From Rhodospirillales bacterium 24-66-33 (GTDB lineage Bacteria; Pseudomonadota; Alphaproteobacteria; Reyranellales; Reyranellaceae): a stretch of 64,000 nucleotides of DNA. Below are positions 7,810 to 18,942 of the stretch, piece after piece; the stretch's first letter is position 1, and each line of letters begins with the position of its first letter. The stretch covers positions 62,001-126,000 of the forward strand of contig NCHQ01000008.1 of assembly GCA_002281855.1 (NCBI GenBank), given 5' to 3'. Below the pieces are notes generated by a model. The model saw nothing but the letters and a program-made list of their open reading frames with translations, made no database searches and was not told the origin of the DNA. Position numbers and translations under genes: made by a program.

Positions 7810-9348
7810 TCAGCGGAAGCCATACGCGGCCCAGCGGTGCCTGACCCTGGCAACGATCTCGGCCGGATAGCCGTGGCGGAACGACGCTCGGATGGGCAGC
7901 GCCTCTCCCCATTCATCGGGTGGCAGGCAGTTGTAGACGATCTTGCCGGTGGCGGCCGCGACCTTCTCGCTGCTGCGCAGATAGGCGAGCAGCGGCGCTG
8001 CCGGGATGTGCTCGAAGGTGGCGTGCCCCAGCTGGGGATGGCAACGTGTGGCGAAGGCCCAGACCAGTTCCCTGACGTTCGTCGGATCGACATCGTCGTT
8101 CAGCACGATCACCTTGGGAATCACCGCCCCCGCCTTTCCGGCGAACACCACCTCACCGATGCGCCGGCACAGGGCTGCACTGTCTTCGATACCGGTGCGC
8201 CGGCGCCAATCCCGCGGCACGGTCACGACCAGCCAGTGCAGCGCCGATTCGAGCGGAATCCAGGCGGTGGTGATGGCGAGGCCGGCAGCCCGCAGGTCGT
8301 GCAGGATCTGGGCCGCCGACGGGATGCCCCAGGCCGTGTGGTTTTCCTCGACCGGCTCGCCCGCGACGACGACCGGGAGGATAGCGCCCGTGCGATGGCT
8401 GATCGCCGTCACGTGATAGACCGGCCGGCGCGTCGGCGGCTCGGCGGGAACATAGCCCGCAAACTCGCCCATCGGGCCCTCCTCGATGGCTTCGTCGAGA
8501 TGGAGGTGTCCCTCGATCAGGATCTCCGCACTGGCCGGCGCCTCGAGATCGATGGTGCGACAGCGCACCGTCCGGATCGGCCGACCGAGCAGCGCACCGA
8601 GCCGGTCGGCTTCGTCGACATGGGCCGGCAGCGGCATGCCGCAGATGAAGGGAATCGCAGGCTCGACCCCGAGGGCGAGGGCAAACGGCATCGGCTTGCC
8701 GATGGCTGCCCAGGCCTGCGCCACCATGCCGACATGCTGCTCGCGAGCGACGATGCCGGTCAGGCGTTGTCCGTCGACCAGCATCATCCGGGCGATCGAC
8801 CAGTTGGTCCAGGCGCCGTCCGGCATGCGCGCGACGATGCAGCCCCAGGTGTTGAGATAGCGGCCGCCGTCCCCGTGATGCAGCAGCGGCACCGGCAGGC
8901 GCGTGAGATCCACGGCGTCGCCCGTGGTGACGTGCTCGAAGCATGGTGCATCGGCGACGACCACCGGCGGTATCGCCGGCTGATCGAGGCTGTCGGCGAT
9001 CGCCTCGACGATCTCCAGGCCATTGCTGCTCGGCGGCAGGCCGAGCGCCAGCGCCACCCGCGCCAGCCGGAGACCGGGTTGGCAGCTGGTGCCGCCGGGC
9101 GCGCCGAGGATGCGGAAACCGTTTCCCGGATGATCGGAGAAGGATTTGAACAACGGCGCCGGTGCACCGGTTTCGTAGCAGCGCCGCGTGATGGCCCCGA
9201 CCTCGAGGTCGAGCGCTACCGGCACGTCGATCTCCTGGAGTTCGCCGAGGCGGCGCAAGGCCTCGACGTATTGACGAAGGTCGGTCAACGGCACGGCCTC
9301 GGGTCCCCGATTGACCTGGCGGGGCGGAAGGATGACAGGATCGCGCAT
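7810..9348 (-). CDS. UbiD-family prenylated-FMN decarboxylase
   Basis: A 512-residue UbiD-like enzyme, the class that uses prenylated FMN to (de)carboxylate aromatic or alpha,beta-unsaturated acids. Landmarks include the central TNWSIARMMLVDGQRLTGI segment, EEGPMGEFAGY with the conserved acidic residues, and KVIVLNDDVDPTN near the C-terminal third. The ATG at 9348 gives the usual N-terminus; an earlier TTG is unlikely. No ubiX (prenyl-FMN synthase) is adjacent, so the cofactor must come from elsewhere in the genome. The neighbouring padC and the LuxR regulator point to plant-derived phenolic acids as substrates, which is inference. Confidence 0.88.
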   Translation of the reverse strand: MRDPVILPPRQVNRGPEAVPLTDLRQYVEALRRLGELQEIDVPVALDLEVGAITRRCYETGAPAPLFKSFSDHPGNGFRILGAPGGTSCQPGLRLARVALALGLPPSSNGLEIVEAIADSLDQPAIPPVVVADAPCFEHVTTGDAVDLTRLPVPLLHHGDGGRYLNTWGCIVARMPDGAWTNWSIARMMLVDGQRLTGIVAREQHVGMVAQAWAAIGKPMPFALALGVEPAIPFICGMPLPAHVDEADRLGALLGRPIRTVRCRTIDLEAPASAEILIEGHLHLDEAIEEGPMGEFAGYVPAEPPTRRPVYHVTAISHRTGAILPVVVAGEPVEENHTAWGIPSAAQILHDLRAAGLAITTAWIPLESALHWLVVTVPRDWRRRTGIEDSAALCRRIGEVVFAGKAGAVIPKVIVLNDDVDPTNVRELVWAFATRCHPQLGHATFEHIPAAPLLAYLRSSEKVAAATGKIVYNCLPPDEWGEALPIRASFRHGYPAEIVARVRHRWAAYGFR

Positions 9349-9426
9349 GGGGCTTCCCGGGTGCGAGGGCAACGATCGGGAAGCTAGTCGACGGCTGCCG
9401 CGGCGACATCGTCACAACTGAGGATG

Positions 9427-10611
9427 CTACGGTCTCGCCGGTGCGAGGACGGACAGCGATGCCATCGCGGCCTCCAGGTCGCGCAGGTTCTCGCATTCGC
9501 ACTTGCCGAGGATCGACCGGATCTGGCTGCGCACCGTCGTCAGCGAGACGGCCCGCAGCCGCGCCACGTCCTCGGCGCTTGCGCCCCCGGACAGCGCGGC
9601 TGCGACCTCCGCTTCGGCACGGCTGAAACCGAAGACGTCGCACAGCAGGTCGACCGATGGCGCCACAGCCCGGCCGAGTCGTTGCAAGACGACCATGGCG
9701 AGGCCCTCGGCGGGGCCGCCGCTCGCATGTCCGCCGCGATCGCGCGCCAGGCCTGCAGGCGCGGGCGACACCAGCACCGCGCAGGCCGCCCCGTCACGCC
9801 CTTCGATCCTCATCGCGCCGCCGGTGCCGCTGGCCGTCGCAGGGGCAATGAGGCGGCGCAGCCGGGCGGCGTCCTGCCGCGAGCGTGCGGCCAGATAGAC
9901 GCCATTTCCGGCATACGGCCCCGAACGCATCGAGCCCAGACCGGAGGCGCCGTGGTCGAGATGGCGGCGGCCAGCCTCGTTGAGGAAATGCAGCTTCAGT
10001 CCGGCATCGACGATCGCCATGCCCACGGTGACGGAGTCGAGCGCGGCGCGCGTCAGACACGCGTCCTCGGCGACGAGCCCGAGCCGCTCGCGAAGTTCGA
10101 GAGCGCGCTGGAGATGCGGCAGCAGAATTTCGAGCAGGCGCACGTCGTGAGCGCCGAAGGGCTGGCTGGTGTCGTCCCGAAACAGGCCGATCGGATTTGC
10201 CTGACCGACGCCCACCATGCCGCCGAGCATATGCCGGCGCGCATGCCGTCTCGCAAAATCGGCATAGTATTCGCTGCGCAGGAAAGCGTCCTCGGCCACG
10301 ATCTCGGCGCCGATCCTGGCGCGCCCCAGGTGGCCCGACCGTTCCTCTGAGAAATCGCGCCGCGCCCGGCTCGTGTAGGGATCGATCGAATGATAATAGG
10401 CGGCGTAGACCGCATCGCCCTCGTCGACGTTCATCAGAAGGTTGCGCGACGAGCCGTTTGCGTCGGGGACTCGAAGTATGGCGCGCCGTGCATTCGTCAG
10501 CCGGCGCAGGCGGTCCCCGACCTGGTGCCAATCGCCCCCGCCGGTGGACGCTTCGTAAATGGCGCCGACACAGTCGGCGATTTCACGCTCGGTCTGGCCA
10601 TGCCGTGACAC
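9427..10611 (-). CDS. LuxR-family transcriptional regulator
   Basis: A 394-residue regulator. The C-terminal ~60 residues (FGFSRAEAEVAAALSGGAS, then TTVRSQIRSILGKCE) form a LuxR/GerE helix-turn-helix. The first ~300 residues lack a clear receiver or autoinducer domain; the part near AALDSVTVGMAIVDAGLKLHFLNEAG resembles a PAS-like sensor. It is transcribed toward the UbiD-like gene, which starts 78 bases after its stop, so it probably controls the decarboxylase operon in response to an aromatic acid. Ligand and operator are unknown. Confidence 0.83.
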   Translation of the reverse strand: MSRHGQTEREIADCVGAIYEASTGGGDWHQVGDRLRRLTNARRAILRVPDANGSSRNLLMNVDEGDAVYAAYYHSIDPYTSRARRDFSEERSGHLGRARIGAEIVAEDAFLRSEYYADFARRHARRHMLGGMVGVGQANPIGLFRDDTSQPFGAHDVRLLEILLPHLQRALELRERLGLVAEDACLTRAALDSVTVGMAIVDAGLKLHFLNEAGRRHLDHGASGLGSMRSGPYAGNGVYLAARSRQDAARLRRLIAPATASGTGGAMRIEGRDGAACAVLVSPAPAGLARDRGGHASGGPAEGLAMVVLQRLGRAVAPSVDLLCDVFGFSRAEAEVAAALSGGASAEDVARLRAVSLTTVRSQIRSILGKCECENLRDLEAAMASLSVLAPARP

Positions 10612-13257
<2,646 letters not shown>

Positions 13258-13271
13258 AGCAGCGTCAGGTG

Positions 13272-13300
13272 AAGCCGCCCCGGGCAACCGGGGCGGCTTT
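13272..13300 (+). terminator. Intrinsic terminator after monomeric isocitrate dehydrogenase
   Basis: A perfect 12-bp stem (13272-13283 with 13288-13299) closes on a GCAA tetraloop of the stable GNRA class; the 3' arm ends in TTT. It sits between the two isocitrate dehydrogenase genes, 15 bases after the first stop codon and about 38 before the second start. The U-run is short, so it may terminate only in part. Confidence 0.85.
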
Positions 13301-13337
13301 CTAAATTGCGCGTTACGGGAAGTGTGAGGTCGGGAAG

Positions 13338-14555
13338 ATGCCGAAGATCAAGGTGAAGAACCCGGTCGTCGAGATGGACGGCGACGAGATGACCCGCATC
13401 ATCTGGGCGTTCATCAAGGAAAAGCTGATCCTTCCCTATCTCGACATCGACCTGAAGTATTACGATCTCGGGATCGAGAATCGCGACAGGACCGCCGACA
13501 AGGTGACCGTCGAGTCTGCCGAGGCCACCAAGACGTACGGCGTCGCGGTGAAGTGCGCGACCATCACGCCGGACGAAGCCCGCGTGAAGGAATTCGATCT
13601 CAAGGAGATGTGGCGCTCGCCGAACGGCACCATCCGCAACATCATCGGCGGCACCATCTTCCGCGAGCCGATCGTCTGCAAGAACGTCCCCCGCCTGGTG
13701 CCGGGCTGGACCCATCCGATCGTCATCGGCCGCCACGCCTTCGGCGACCAGTATCGCGCCACGGATTTCGTCGTGCCGGGCAAGGGCAAGCTCACCGTCC
13801 GCTTCGAAGGCGAGGACGGCACGGTCATCGAGCACGAGGTGTTCGACTTCCCGGCCGGCGGCGTCGCCATGACGATGTACAATCTCGACGAGTCGATCGT
13901 CGGTTTCGCGCGCAGCTCGTTCAATTACGGCCTGATGCGCGGCTGGCCGGTCTTCCTGTCGACCAAGAACACGATCCTCAAGCGCTATGACGGGCGCTTC
14001 AAGGACCTGTTCCAGGAGGTCTTCGACAAGGAATTCGCCGACAAGTTCAAGGCGAAGAACATCTACTATCAGCACCGCCTGATCGACGACATGGTCGCCT
14101 CCGCCCTCAAATGGCACGGCGAATTCGTCTGGGCGTGCAAGAACTACGACGGCGACGTCCAGTCGGACACCGTGGCCCAGGGCTTCGGCTCGCTGGGCCT
14201 CATGACCTCCGTCCTGCTGACGCCGGACGGCAAGACCGTCGAGGCCGAGGCCGCGCACGGCACGGTGACGCGCCACTTCCGCGAGCACCAGCAGGGCAAG
14301 CCGACCTCGACCAACCCGATCGCCTCGATCTTCGCCTGGACCCAGGCCCTCAAGTATCGCGGCACCTTCGACGATACGCCCGACGTTGTGAGGTTCGCGA
14401 CCGCTCTGGAAAAGGTCTGCGTAGAGGCCGTGGAGAGCGGCAAGATGACCAAGGATCTCGCGCTGCTGATCGGCATGAACCAAGCCTATCTGACCACCGA
14501 GGAGTTCCTCGCCGTCCTCGACGGCAACCTCAAGGCCCAGATGGCCAGCTGGTAG
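13338..14555 (+). CDS. Isocitrate dehydrogenase (NADP), homodimeric eukaryote-like type
   Basis: A 405-residue enzyme of the type II homodimeric isocitrate dehydrogenase group that also includes the eukaryotic NADP enzymes. It begins [21 protein letters not shown] and carries [18 protein letters not shown], the substrate loop with the serine-asparagine-arginine residues that bind isocitrate, and the metal-binding aspartates near [10 protein letters not shown] and [18 protein letters not shown] is the NADP-binding end. It makes the same product as the upstream monomeric enzyme. Start ATG at 13338 with GGGAAG nearby. A terminator separates the two, so they may be regulated differently. Confidence 0.95.
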   Translation: MPKIKVKNPVVEMDGDEMTRIIWAFIKEKLILPYLDIDLKYYDLGIENRDRTADKVTVESAEATKTYGVAVKCATITPDEARVKEFDLKEMWRSPNGTIRNIIGGTIFREPIVCKNVPRLVPGWTHPIVIGRHAFGDQYRATDFVVPGKGKLTVRFEGEDGTVIEHEVFDFPAGGVAMTMYNLDESIVGFARSSFNYGLMRGWPVFLSTKNTILKRYDGRFKDLFQEVFDKEFADKFKAKNIYYQHRLIDDMVASALKWHGEFVWACKNYDGDVQSDTVAQGFGSLGLMTSVLLTPDGKTVEAEAAHGTVTRHFREHQQGKPTSTNPIASIFAWTQALKYRGTFDDTPDVVRFATALEKVCVEAVESGKMTKDLALLIGMNQAYLTTEEFLAVLDGNLKAQMASW

Positions 14556-14562
14556 GCCTCGT

Positions 14563-15237
14563 TTGATCGTCGCCGGCGCCGACGGTTGCCGCACCGGCTG
14601 GGTGGTCTGCCGGCGCGATGGCGACGGCGCCCTGGACGTCAGAGTCGTCGAGACCCTTGCAGAGGCCTGCGAAGGCCTTGCGATCCTGGCCGTCGACATG
14701 CCGATCGGGCTCGTCGACATGCCGCGCCCCGGCCGCACCTGCGAACGCGAAGCACGGGCTCTCCTACCCGGCAAGACGAGTTCGGTCTTCCCCACGCCCT
14801 GCCGGCCGGCCCTCGCCTGCACCACGCATAGCGAGGCCAATGCCCTCAGCAAGACACTGGGCGTCGGGCTGACCCGGCAGACCTTTCATCTCTTCCCGAA
14901 GATGCGCGAGGTCGATGCCCTGATGCGCGACACCGGAGCCCTGCGCTCGATCGTCCACGAGGCGCATCCCGAACTGGCCTTTGCACGCATGAACGGCGGC
15001 ACACCGGTGCTCAGCAAGAAACGCCGCCCCGAAGGCTTCGCCGAGCGCCTCGAGTTGCTCGCGCGCCACGGCTTCCCTTGGGGGCCGCGATCGCTCCCCG
15101 GTGCAACCCGCGACGACGTGCTCGATGCCATGGCCGTCTGCCGTACGGCCCTGCTGATCGCTCAAGGTACGGCGACGCGCCTGGGGCTGGAGCAAGAGCG
15201 TGACCGCTACGGCCTGCCGATGAACATCTGGTTCTAA
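14563..15237 (+). CDS. DUF429 domain protein
   Basis: A 224-residue protein of the DUF429 family (predicted nuclease-like, RNase H fold). It starts with the usual VAGADGCRTGWV block, has the acidic VDMPIGL block near residue 44, and GKTSSVFPTPCR in the middle, all features of the family. Start is TTG at 14563, only 7 bases after the isocitrate dehydrogenase stop, so translation is probably coupled. Function is unknown; the aspartates in the first two blocks could bind metal. Confidence 0.8.
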   Translation: MIVAGADGCRTGWVVCRRDGDGALDVRVVETLAEACEGLAILAVDMPIGLVDMPRPGRTCEREARALLPGKTSSVFPTPCRPALACTTHSEANALSKTLGVGLTRQTFHLFPKMREVDALMRDTGALRSIVHEAHPELAFARMNGGTPVLSKKRRPEGFAERLELLARHGFPWGPRSLPGATRDDVLDAMAVCRTALLIAQGTATRLGLEQERDRYGLPMNIWF

Positions 15238-15301
15238 GACGCTGTCAACAATGGGTTTTCGAACACGGGCCCTGATTCAGCAGGGTGCGACATTCGATTC
15301 A

Positions 15302-15337
15302 TTTATTTCGTTTATTTCGTTAGTTTCGTTTATTCGC
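15302..15337 (+). repeat. Four-copy 9-bp tandem repeat
   Basis: The unit TTTATTTCG occurs twice exactly (15302-15319), then as TTAGTTTCG and TTTATTCGC. This AT-rich block stands out sharply against the GC-rich background. It lies in a 213-base gap between the convergent DUF429 and universal stress genes. A weak open frame across it (15251-15454) is probably not a gene. Confidence 0.7.
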
Positions 15338-15450
15338 CGGGAGTTCGGCTTTTCAACGGCGTGCTCGGGCGCGGACGCACCGTCGCACGCCGGTCTTGAA
15401 CCCGAGGCTGCCGACATCGACGTCCGCATGATCGCGAACGTCCTCGGGGG

Positions 15451-16290
15451 TTAGTGCGAGAGCAGCACCGGCAGGCGAGCATCCGCGAACACGCCGGTCG
15501 TTGCGCCACCAAGGACGAAGTCGCGGAGGCGGGAATGGCCGAACCCTCCCATCGCGAGCATCTGCGCGCCCTCCGCCAGGGCCTTCTCCTGCAACGCCTG
15601 GGCAATCGTCTTTTCGCCGAGGGCGATCTCGATGGAATTTGCCTTCACCCCCCGCTTCTCCAGCGAGGAAGCAAGAAGGCTGGCGAGAGCTGCTCCAGCC
15701 AGAGGCTTCTCATCGCGGACCGTCAATACCGTGACGCGACCACCCTCTGCCAGAAGTGGAAGGGCATCCCCGAGCGCGCGGGCGGCAACCCGGCTTGCAT
15801 CCCACGCGATCGCGATATGGTCCAGCCGGCCGACTGGCCGGGCCGAACCCGGCACCAGAATGGCTGGCCGACCGGATCCGAATACGACGGCCTCGATCAG
15901 ATGCTGGGCGGAAGGCTCTTCCCTGGACCAGGGAAGCACCACCAGGTCGTAGTATCGAGCCTCGGCGGCAGCCGCATCAAGGAGCCCGCTCAGAAGGACC
16001 TCCCGGCTCGTGCAGTTCACGGCGGGAGGTGCCCCGAGCCCGCCGATCAGGCTCTGGAGGCGGGCGCATTCGGACCTGCTCTTGTCTTCGGCCGCCTGAA
16101 CCAGACCCGGAATGTCGATCAGCAGGCCGGCCAACGACGAGGGCACCCGCGGAATATCGACAGAGAACGTCGTGACCTGGAGCGCCCCGCCCAGCGACAG
16201 GGCGAAGCCGGCAGCGGCCAGGACGGCCTCATCTGCGACCGCTTCCGGATAGGTGGCCAAGGGCATGTAGGCCAGACGGGTCGTTGTCAT
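15451..16290 (-). CDS. Universal stress protein (tandem UspA domains), copy 1
   Basis: A 279-residue protein built of two Usp-like halves. The C-terminal half ends GGFGHSRLRDFVLGGATTG, close to the G-x2-G-x9-G-S/T nucleotide-binding motif, though the usual GS/T is GA here, so ATP binding may be altered. The N-terminal half is degenerate. ATG at 16290 with GGAGAAG upstream. The gene follows a second Usp gene on the same strand, and an FNR-type palindrome lies 96 bases upstream, suggesting induction under low oxygen. Confidence 0.87.
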   Translation of the reverse strand: MTTTRLAYMPLATYPEAVADEAVLAAAGFALSLGGALQVTTFSVDIPRVPSSLAGLLIDIPGLVQAAEDKSRSECARLQSLIGGLGAPPAVNCTSREVLLSGLLDAAAAEARYYDLVVLPWSREEPSAQHLIEAVVFGSGRPAILVPGSARPVGRLDHIAIAWDASRVAARALGDALPLLAEGGRVTVLTVRDEKPLAGAALASLLASSLEKRGVKANSIEIALGEKTIAQALQEKALAEGAQMLAMGGFGHSRLRDFVLGGATTGVFADARLPVLLSH

Positions 16291-16385
16291 GTCGCTTCTC
16301 CAGTCGAATGAGCCGAGCGTGAGGAACGGCCGACCGCCTCGCCTCACAAGCTGTGCAATTCTGGAGAAAGCGACCGGTTCCGCCC

Positions 16386-16399
16386 TTGATCTGGGTCAA
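16386..16399 (-). promoter_or_regulatory. FNR/ANR-type box upstream of universal stress gene 1
   Basis: The sequence TTGATCTGGGTCAA matches the CRP/FNR-family consensus TTGAT-N4-ATCAA with one mismatch. Its centre is about 102 bases upstream of the start codon. It shares the central CTGG and the right arm with the box before the second universal stress gene. Confidence 0.65.
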
Positions 16400-16424
16400 G
16401 CGCGACGGCCAGCCGTTCACTCGT

Positions 16425-17264
16425 TCAGTGGTAGATGAAGAGCGGAACCGGCGCGCTGTCGAACAGGTGCCGTGTCGTGGAGCCGAAGAGGATCTCCCGC
16501 ACTCCACGATGACCGAAGGCGCCCATGACGAGCAACCGCGCACCCGTCTCCGAAGCGCGCCTCAGCAGGACATCGGCCGGGTTGTCTGTCGTTGCGATCG
16601 CCTCGAGGTCGGCATCGACGCCATGCAGAGCCAGGAATGAACGGGCCCGCTCGGCAACCGACAGGGCGGCCGAACGCTCGCGCCCGATCGACAGGATGCG
16701 GGCCCCGGAGGATCCGAAAATCCCCATCAGCGCCGCGACCTGCAACGCCTTCGCAGCCGGCGCGCTTCCATCGTAGGCCACCAGGACGGGCCCCTTCTCT
16801 ACCCATTGGGGACCGCTCACCACGACCGGACGGCACCCCTTGGCGATGATGTGGTGGACGAGAGGCGTCACCCCTTCTACCGCCTCGAGATGAAACTCGG
16901 CGTCCCGGCCGGTAACGACGAGGTCGCAGGTCTCGATCATCCGAAGCAATCCATCGCGCACGTCCGCGTCCATCGTGGAGCACACGGCATCCATACCCTC
17001 GTCTGCCAGGGAACGCCGGAACAGGTCCGGAAGTTCGGCAATTCTCGCGCGCCGTTCGTCCGCCAGCTTCTTGCGATGCTGCAAACGGTCGTAGGCGTAT
17101 TGCACGCCGCCGATGGGCACCGGCTCGACGCGATCGAGATCACTGACATCCAGTGCGGTCACGCCTCTTACCTGGGCGCCGCATTGTCGAGCCAATGCAA
17201 CCGCGAGTCCTCTGGCGGCAACGGCTGACGGGGTGTCATCGACGGTGACGAGAATGGAACGCAT
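16425..17264 (-). CDS. Universal stress protein (tandem UspA domains), copy 2
   Basis: A 279-residue two-domain Usp, same length as its neighbour. The N-terminal half begins MRSILVTVDDTPSA; the C-terminal half has VLVAYDGSAPAAKAL and the full nucleotide motif GAFGHRGVREILFGSTTRHL, so this copy should bind ATP. The two proteins share layout but differ strongly in sequence, so they are an old duplication or related family members. Preceded by its own FNR-type palindrome at 17388. Such Usp genes are commonly switched on during oxygen limitation in other proteobacteria. Confidence 0.9.
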   Translation of the reverse strand: MRSILVTVDDTPSAVAARGLAVALARQCGAQVRGVTALDVSDLDRVEPVPIGGVQYAYDRLQHRKKLADERRARIAELPDLFRRSLADEGMDAVCSTMDADVRDGLLRMIETCDLVVTGRDAEFHLEAVEGVTPLVHHIIAKGCRPVVVSGPQWVEKGPVLVAYDGSAPAAKALQVAALMGIFGSSGARILSIGRERSAALSVAERARSFLALHGVDADLEAIATTDNPADVLLRRASETGARLLVMGAFGHRGVREILFGSTTRHLFDSAPVPLFIYH

Positions 17265-17387
17265 GCGACCCTCTCCCCCAACGCCATCCGGAACGGCGCG
17301 CGCACAATGACTTCACCCCGCGCGCCATCGCGACGATGGCATAGAAAACCATGATCGCTGCTTAGCGAGAAGCTGCATGCCTCACAT

Positions 17388-17401
17388 TGACCTGGGTCAA
17401 G
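17388..17401 (-). promoter_or_regulatory. FNR/ANR-type box upstream of universal stress gene 2
   Basis: TTGACCTGGGTCAA is a perfect palindromic 5+5 pair around CTGG, very near the CRP/FNR-family consensus. Its centre is about 130 bases before the ATG at 17264. If it acts as a class II site (centre at -41.5), transcription would start near 17353. Confidence 0.65.
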
Positions 17402-17434
17402 AACGCTTCAGCGAGACCGGAACGCCCAGCCGCA

Positions 17435-18445
17435 CTATTCCGGCTTGACGCCGGCGGCCTTAAGCACCGGCACCCAGATCGGCTCCTGCACCTTGAGCCA
17501 GTCGGCCAGCTGCTCCGGCGTGCCGCCCATCGCGACGAAGCCGCGCTTTGCGAGGTCCTCCTTCTGCCCCGGCGTCGCCACGGCGGCGTTCAGCGCCTGG
17601 TTCAACCGGGCGACGATCGCCGGCGGCGTGCCCGCAGGCGCGAGAAGCGTGTAGACGATCGTGCCGTCGACATCGCCGGCGCCCAGTTCCTTGAAGGTCG
17701 GGATGGTCGGGGCGACCGACGAGCGCTCCAGCGACGCCATGGCATAGGGCTTGAGCTTTCCGGCCGCGATCTGCGGCGCGACGCTGGTGATGCTCGACAT
17801 GCCGAGCTTGATGTGGCCGCCCAGCAGGTCGGTGACCAAAGGGCCGGTCCCGCGGAACGGCACGTGCGTCAGCCTGATGCCGTTCAGCATGGCGAACTGC
17901 TCGGCCGACAGGTGCATCGGCGTGGTCAGGCCCGCCGTGCCGTACTGCACGGAGCCGGGTGCCGCCTTCGCCGCTGCGATGATCGCCTTGAGGTCCGGCC
18001 ACGGCGCATCGAGGCTGCCGACCAGGACGGACTCCTGCTTGGCGATAAAGCCGATCGGGACGAAGGCCGTCTTTGCATCGAAGCCGAGCTTGGCCACGAT
18101 GTGGGGATAGAGTGGCAGGTTGTTGGCGCTGACCACCATCCAATGGCCGTCCGCCGGCTGCTTGGCGACGAACTCGTGGGCGATGCTGCCGCCGCCGCCG
18201 CCCTTGTTGTCGACGATCACGGTGCCGCCCCCCATGCCACCGAGGGCCTTCTGCATCGGCTCCTGGATCGCCCGCGCCAGCGCATCCGTGCCGCCGCCAG
18301 GCGGAAACGGCACGACGATATGCACGGGTTGCGACGGGAAGGTCTGGGCCCAGGCCGGCAGTCCGGCCGCCGCGAGGGCGGCCGCGGCGGGCAGGCGCAG
18401 CACATGACGTCTCGAGAATATCGACCGATGATCCGACCTACGCAT
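17435..18445 (-). CDS. Tripartite tricarboxylate transporter substrate-binding protein (Bug/TctC family)
   Basis: A 336-residue periplasmic binding protein of the Bug family. An N-terminal export signal includes SRRHVLRLPAAAALAAAGLPAWA, twin-arginine-like, and the mature part starts with the typical PVHIVVPFPPGGGTD, then VDNKGGGGGSIA and DGHWMVVS. Bug proteins capture a carboxylate or other small ligand. No TctA/TctB membrane genes are adjacent, so it is an orphan that may serve the tctBA pair at 56.6-58.5 kb or act as a sensor. Expressed alone. Confidence 0.9.
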   Translation of the reverse strand: MRRSDHRSIFSRRHVLRLPAAAALAAAGLPAWAQTFPSQPVHIVVPFPPGGGTDALARAIQEPMQKALGGMGGGTVIVDNKGGGGGSIAHEFVAKQPADGHWMVVSANNLPLYPHIVAKLGFDAKTAFVPIGFIAKQESVLVGSLDAPWPDLKAIIAAAKAAPGSVQYGTAGLTTPMHLSAEQFAMLNGIRLTHVPFRGTGPLVTDLLGGHIKLGMSSITSVAPQIAAGKLKPYAMASLERSSVAPTIPTFKELGAGDVDGTIVYTLLAPAGTPPAIVARLNQALNAAVATPGQKEDLAKRGFVAMGGTPEQLADWLKVQEPIWVPVLKAAGVKPE

Positions 18446-18552
18446 GGCATTCCTCCAAAGCCTGCTCCCGTTTACCGGAGCATTCGCCGTGAAGAAGCCT
18501 AGCGCCCGCGCGACACGCGCGGAATCAAAAACCGGTACGCGTTCCGCTTCGG

Positions 18553-18825
18553 TCAGACCATTCCGAGGGCGTGCTTGTAGACGTCGAGCAGCGTCTCCTG
18601 CTCCGCCCTGTCGGCGGCATCCATGGAGCGCATCGAGACGATCTTGCGCATGGTCTTCACGTCGTAGCCGACGCCCTTGGCCTCGCTGTAGACGTCCTTG
18701 ATGTCGCCGCCGATGGCCTTGCGCTCTTCCTCGAGCTTCTCGATTCGCTCGATGAAACTCTTCAGGCGGTCGGCCGAGATCGGGCCAGCTTTCGTCTTCT
18801 TGGAAATCGCGCTTCCGTCCGGCAT
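18553..18825 (-). CDS. gapR: GapR-like nucleoid protein (DUF2312)
   Basis: A 90-residue, almost entirely helical and charged protein. ISADRLKSFIERIEKLEEERKAI then DIKDVYSEAKGVGYDVKTM and EQETLLDVYKHALGMV are diagnostic of DUF2312/GapR. In Caulobacter GapR tetramers clamp overtwisted, AT-rich DNA ahead of replication and transcription and stimulate topoisomerases. The ATG at 18825 is preceded by GGAG. It is a single-gene unit. Orthology to GapR is family-based. Confidence 0.9.
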   Translation of the reverse strand: MPDGSAISKKTKAGPISADRLKSFIERIEKLEEERKAIGGDIKDVYSEAKGVGYDVKTMRKIVSMRSMDAADRAEQETLLDVYKHALGMV

Positions 18826-18942
18826 GTCCAGCTACTCCATGGTCCGACCGGCAAGACCATAGAAGCGACCACTGTGTCCACTCAATTACATCGATGTGCT
18901 GAAACGTGGGGATAACGGGGACGGTAGCTGCCCCGGGACACT

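Noticed and set aside
15251..15454. 67-codon plus-strand frame across the 9-bp repeats
   Set aside because: The protein is mostly the repeat translated (FISFISLVSFI) and overlaps the end of the universal stress gene; no ribosome site.
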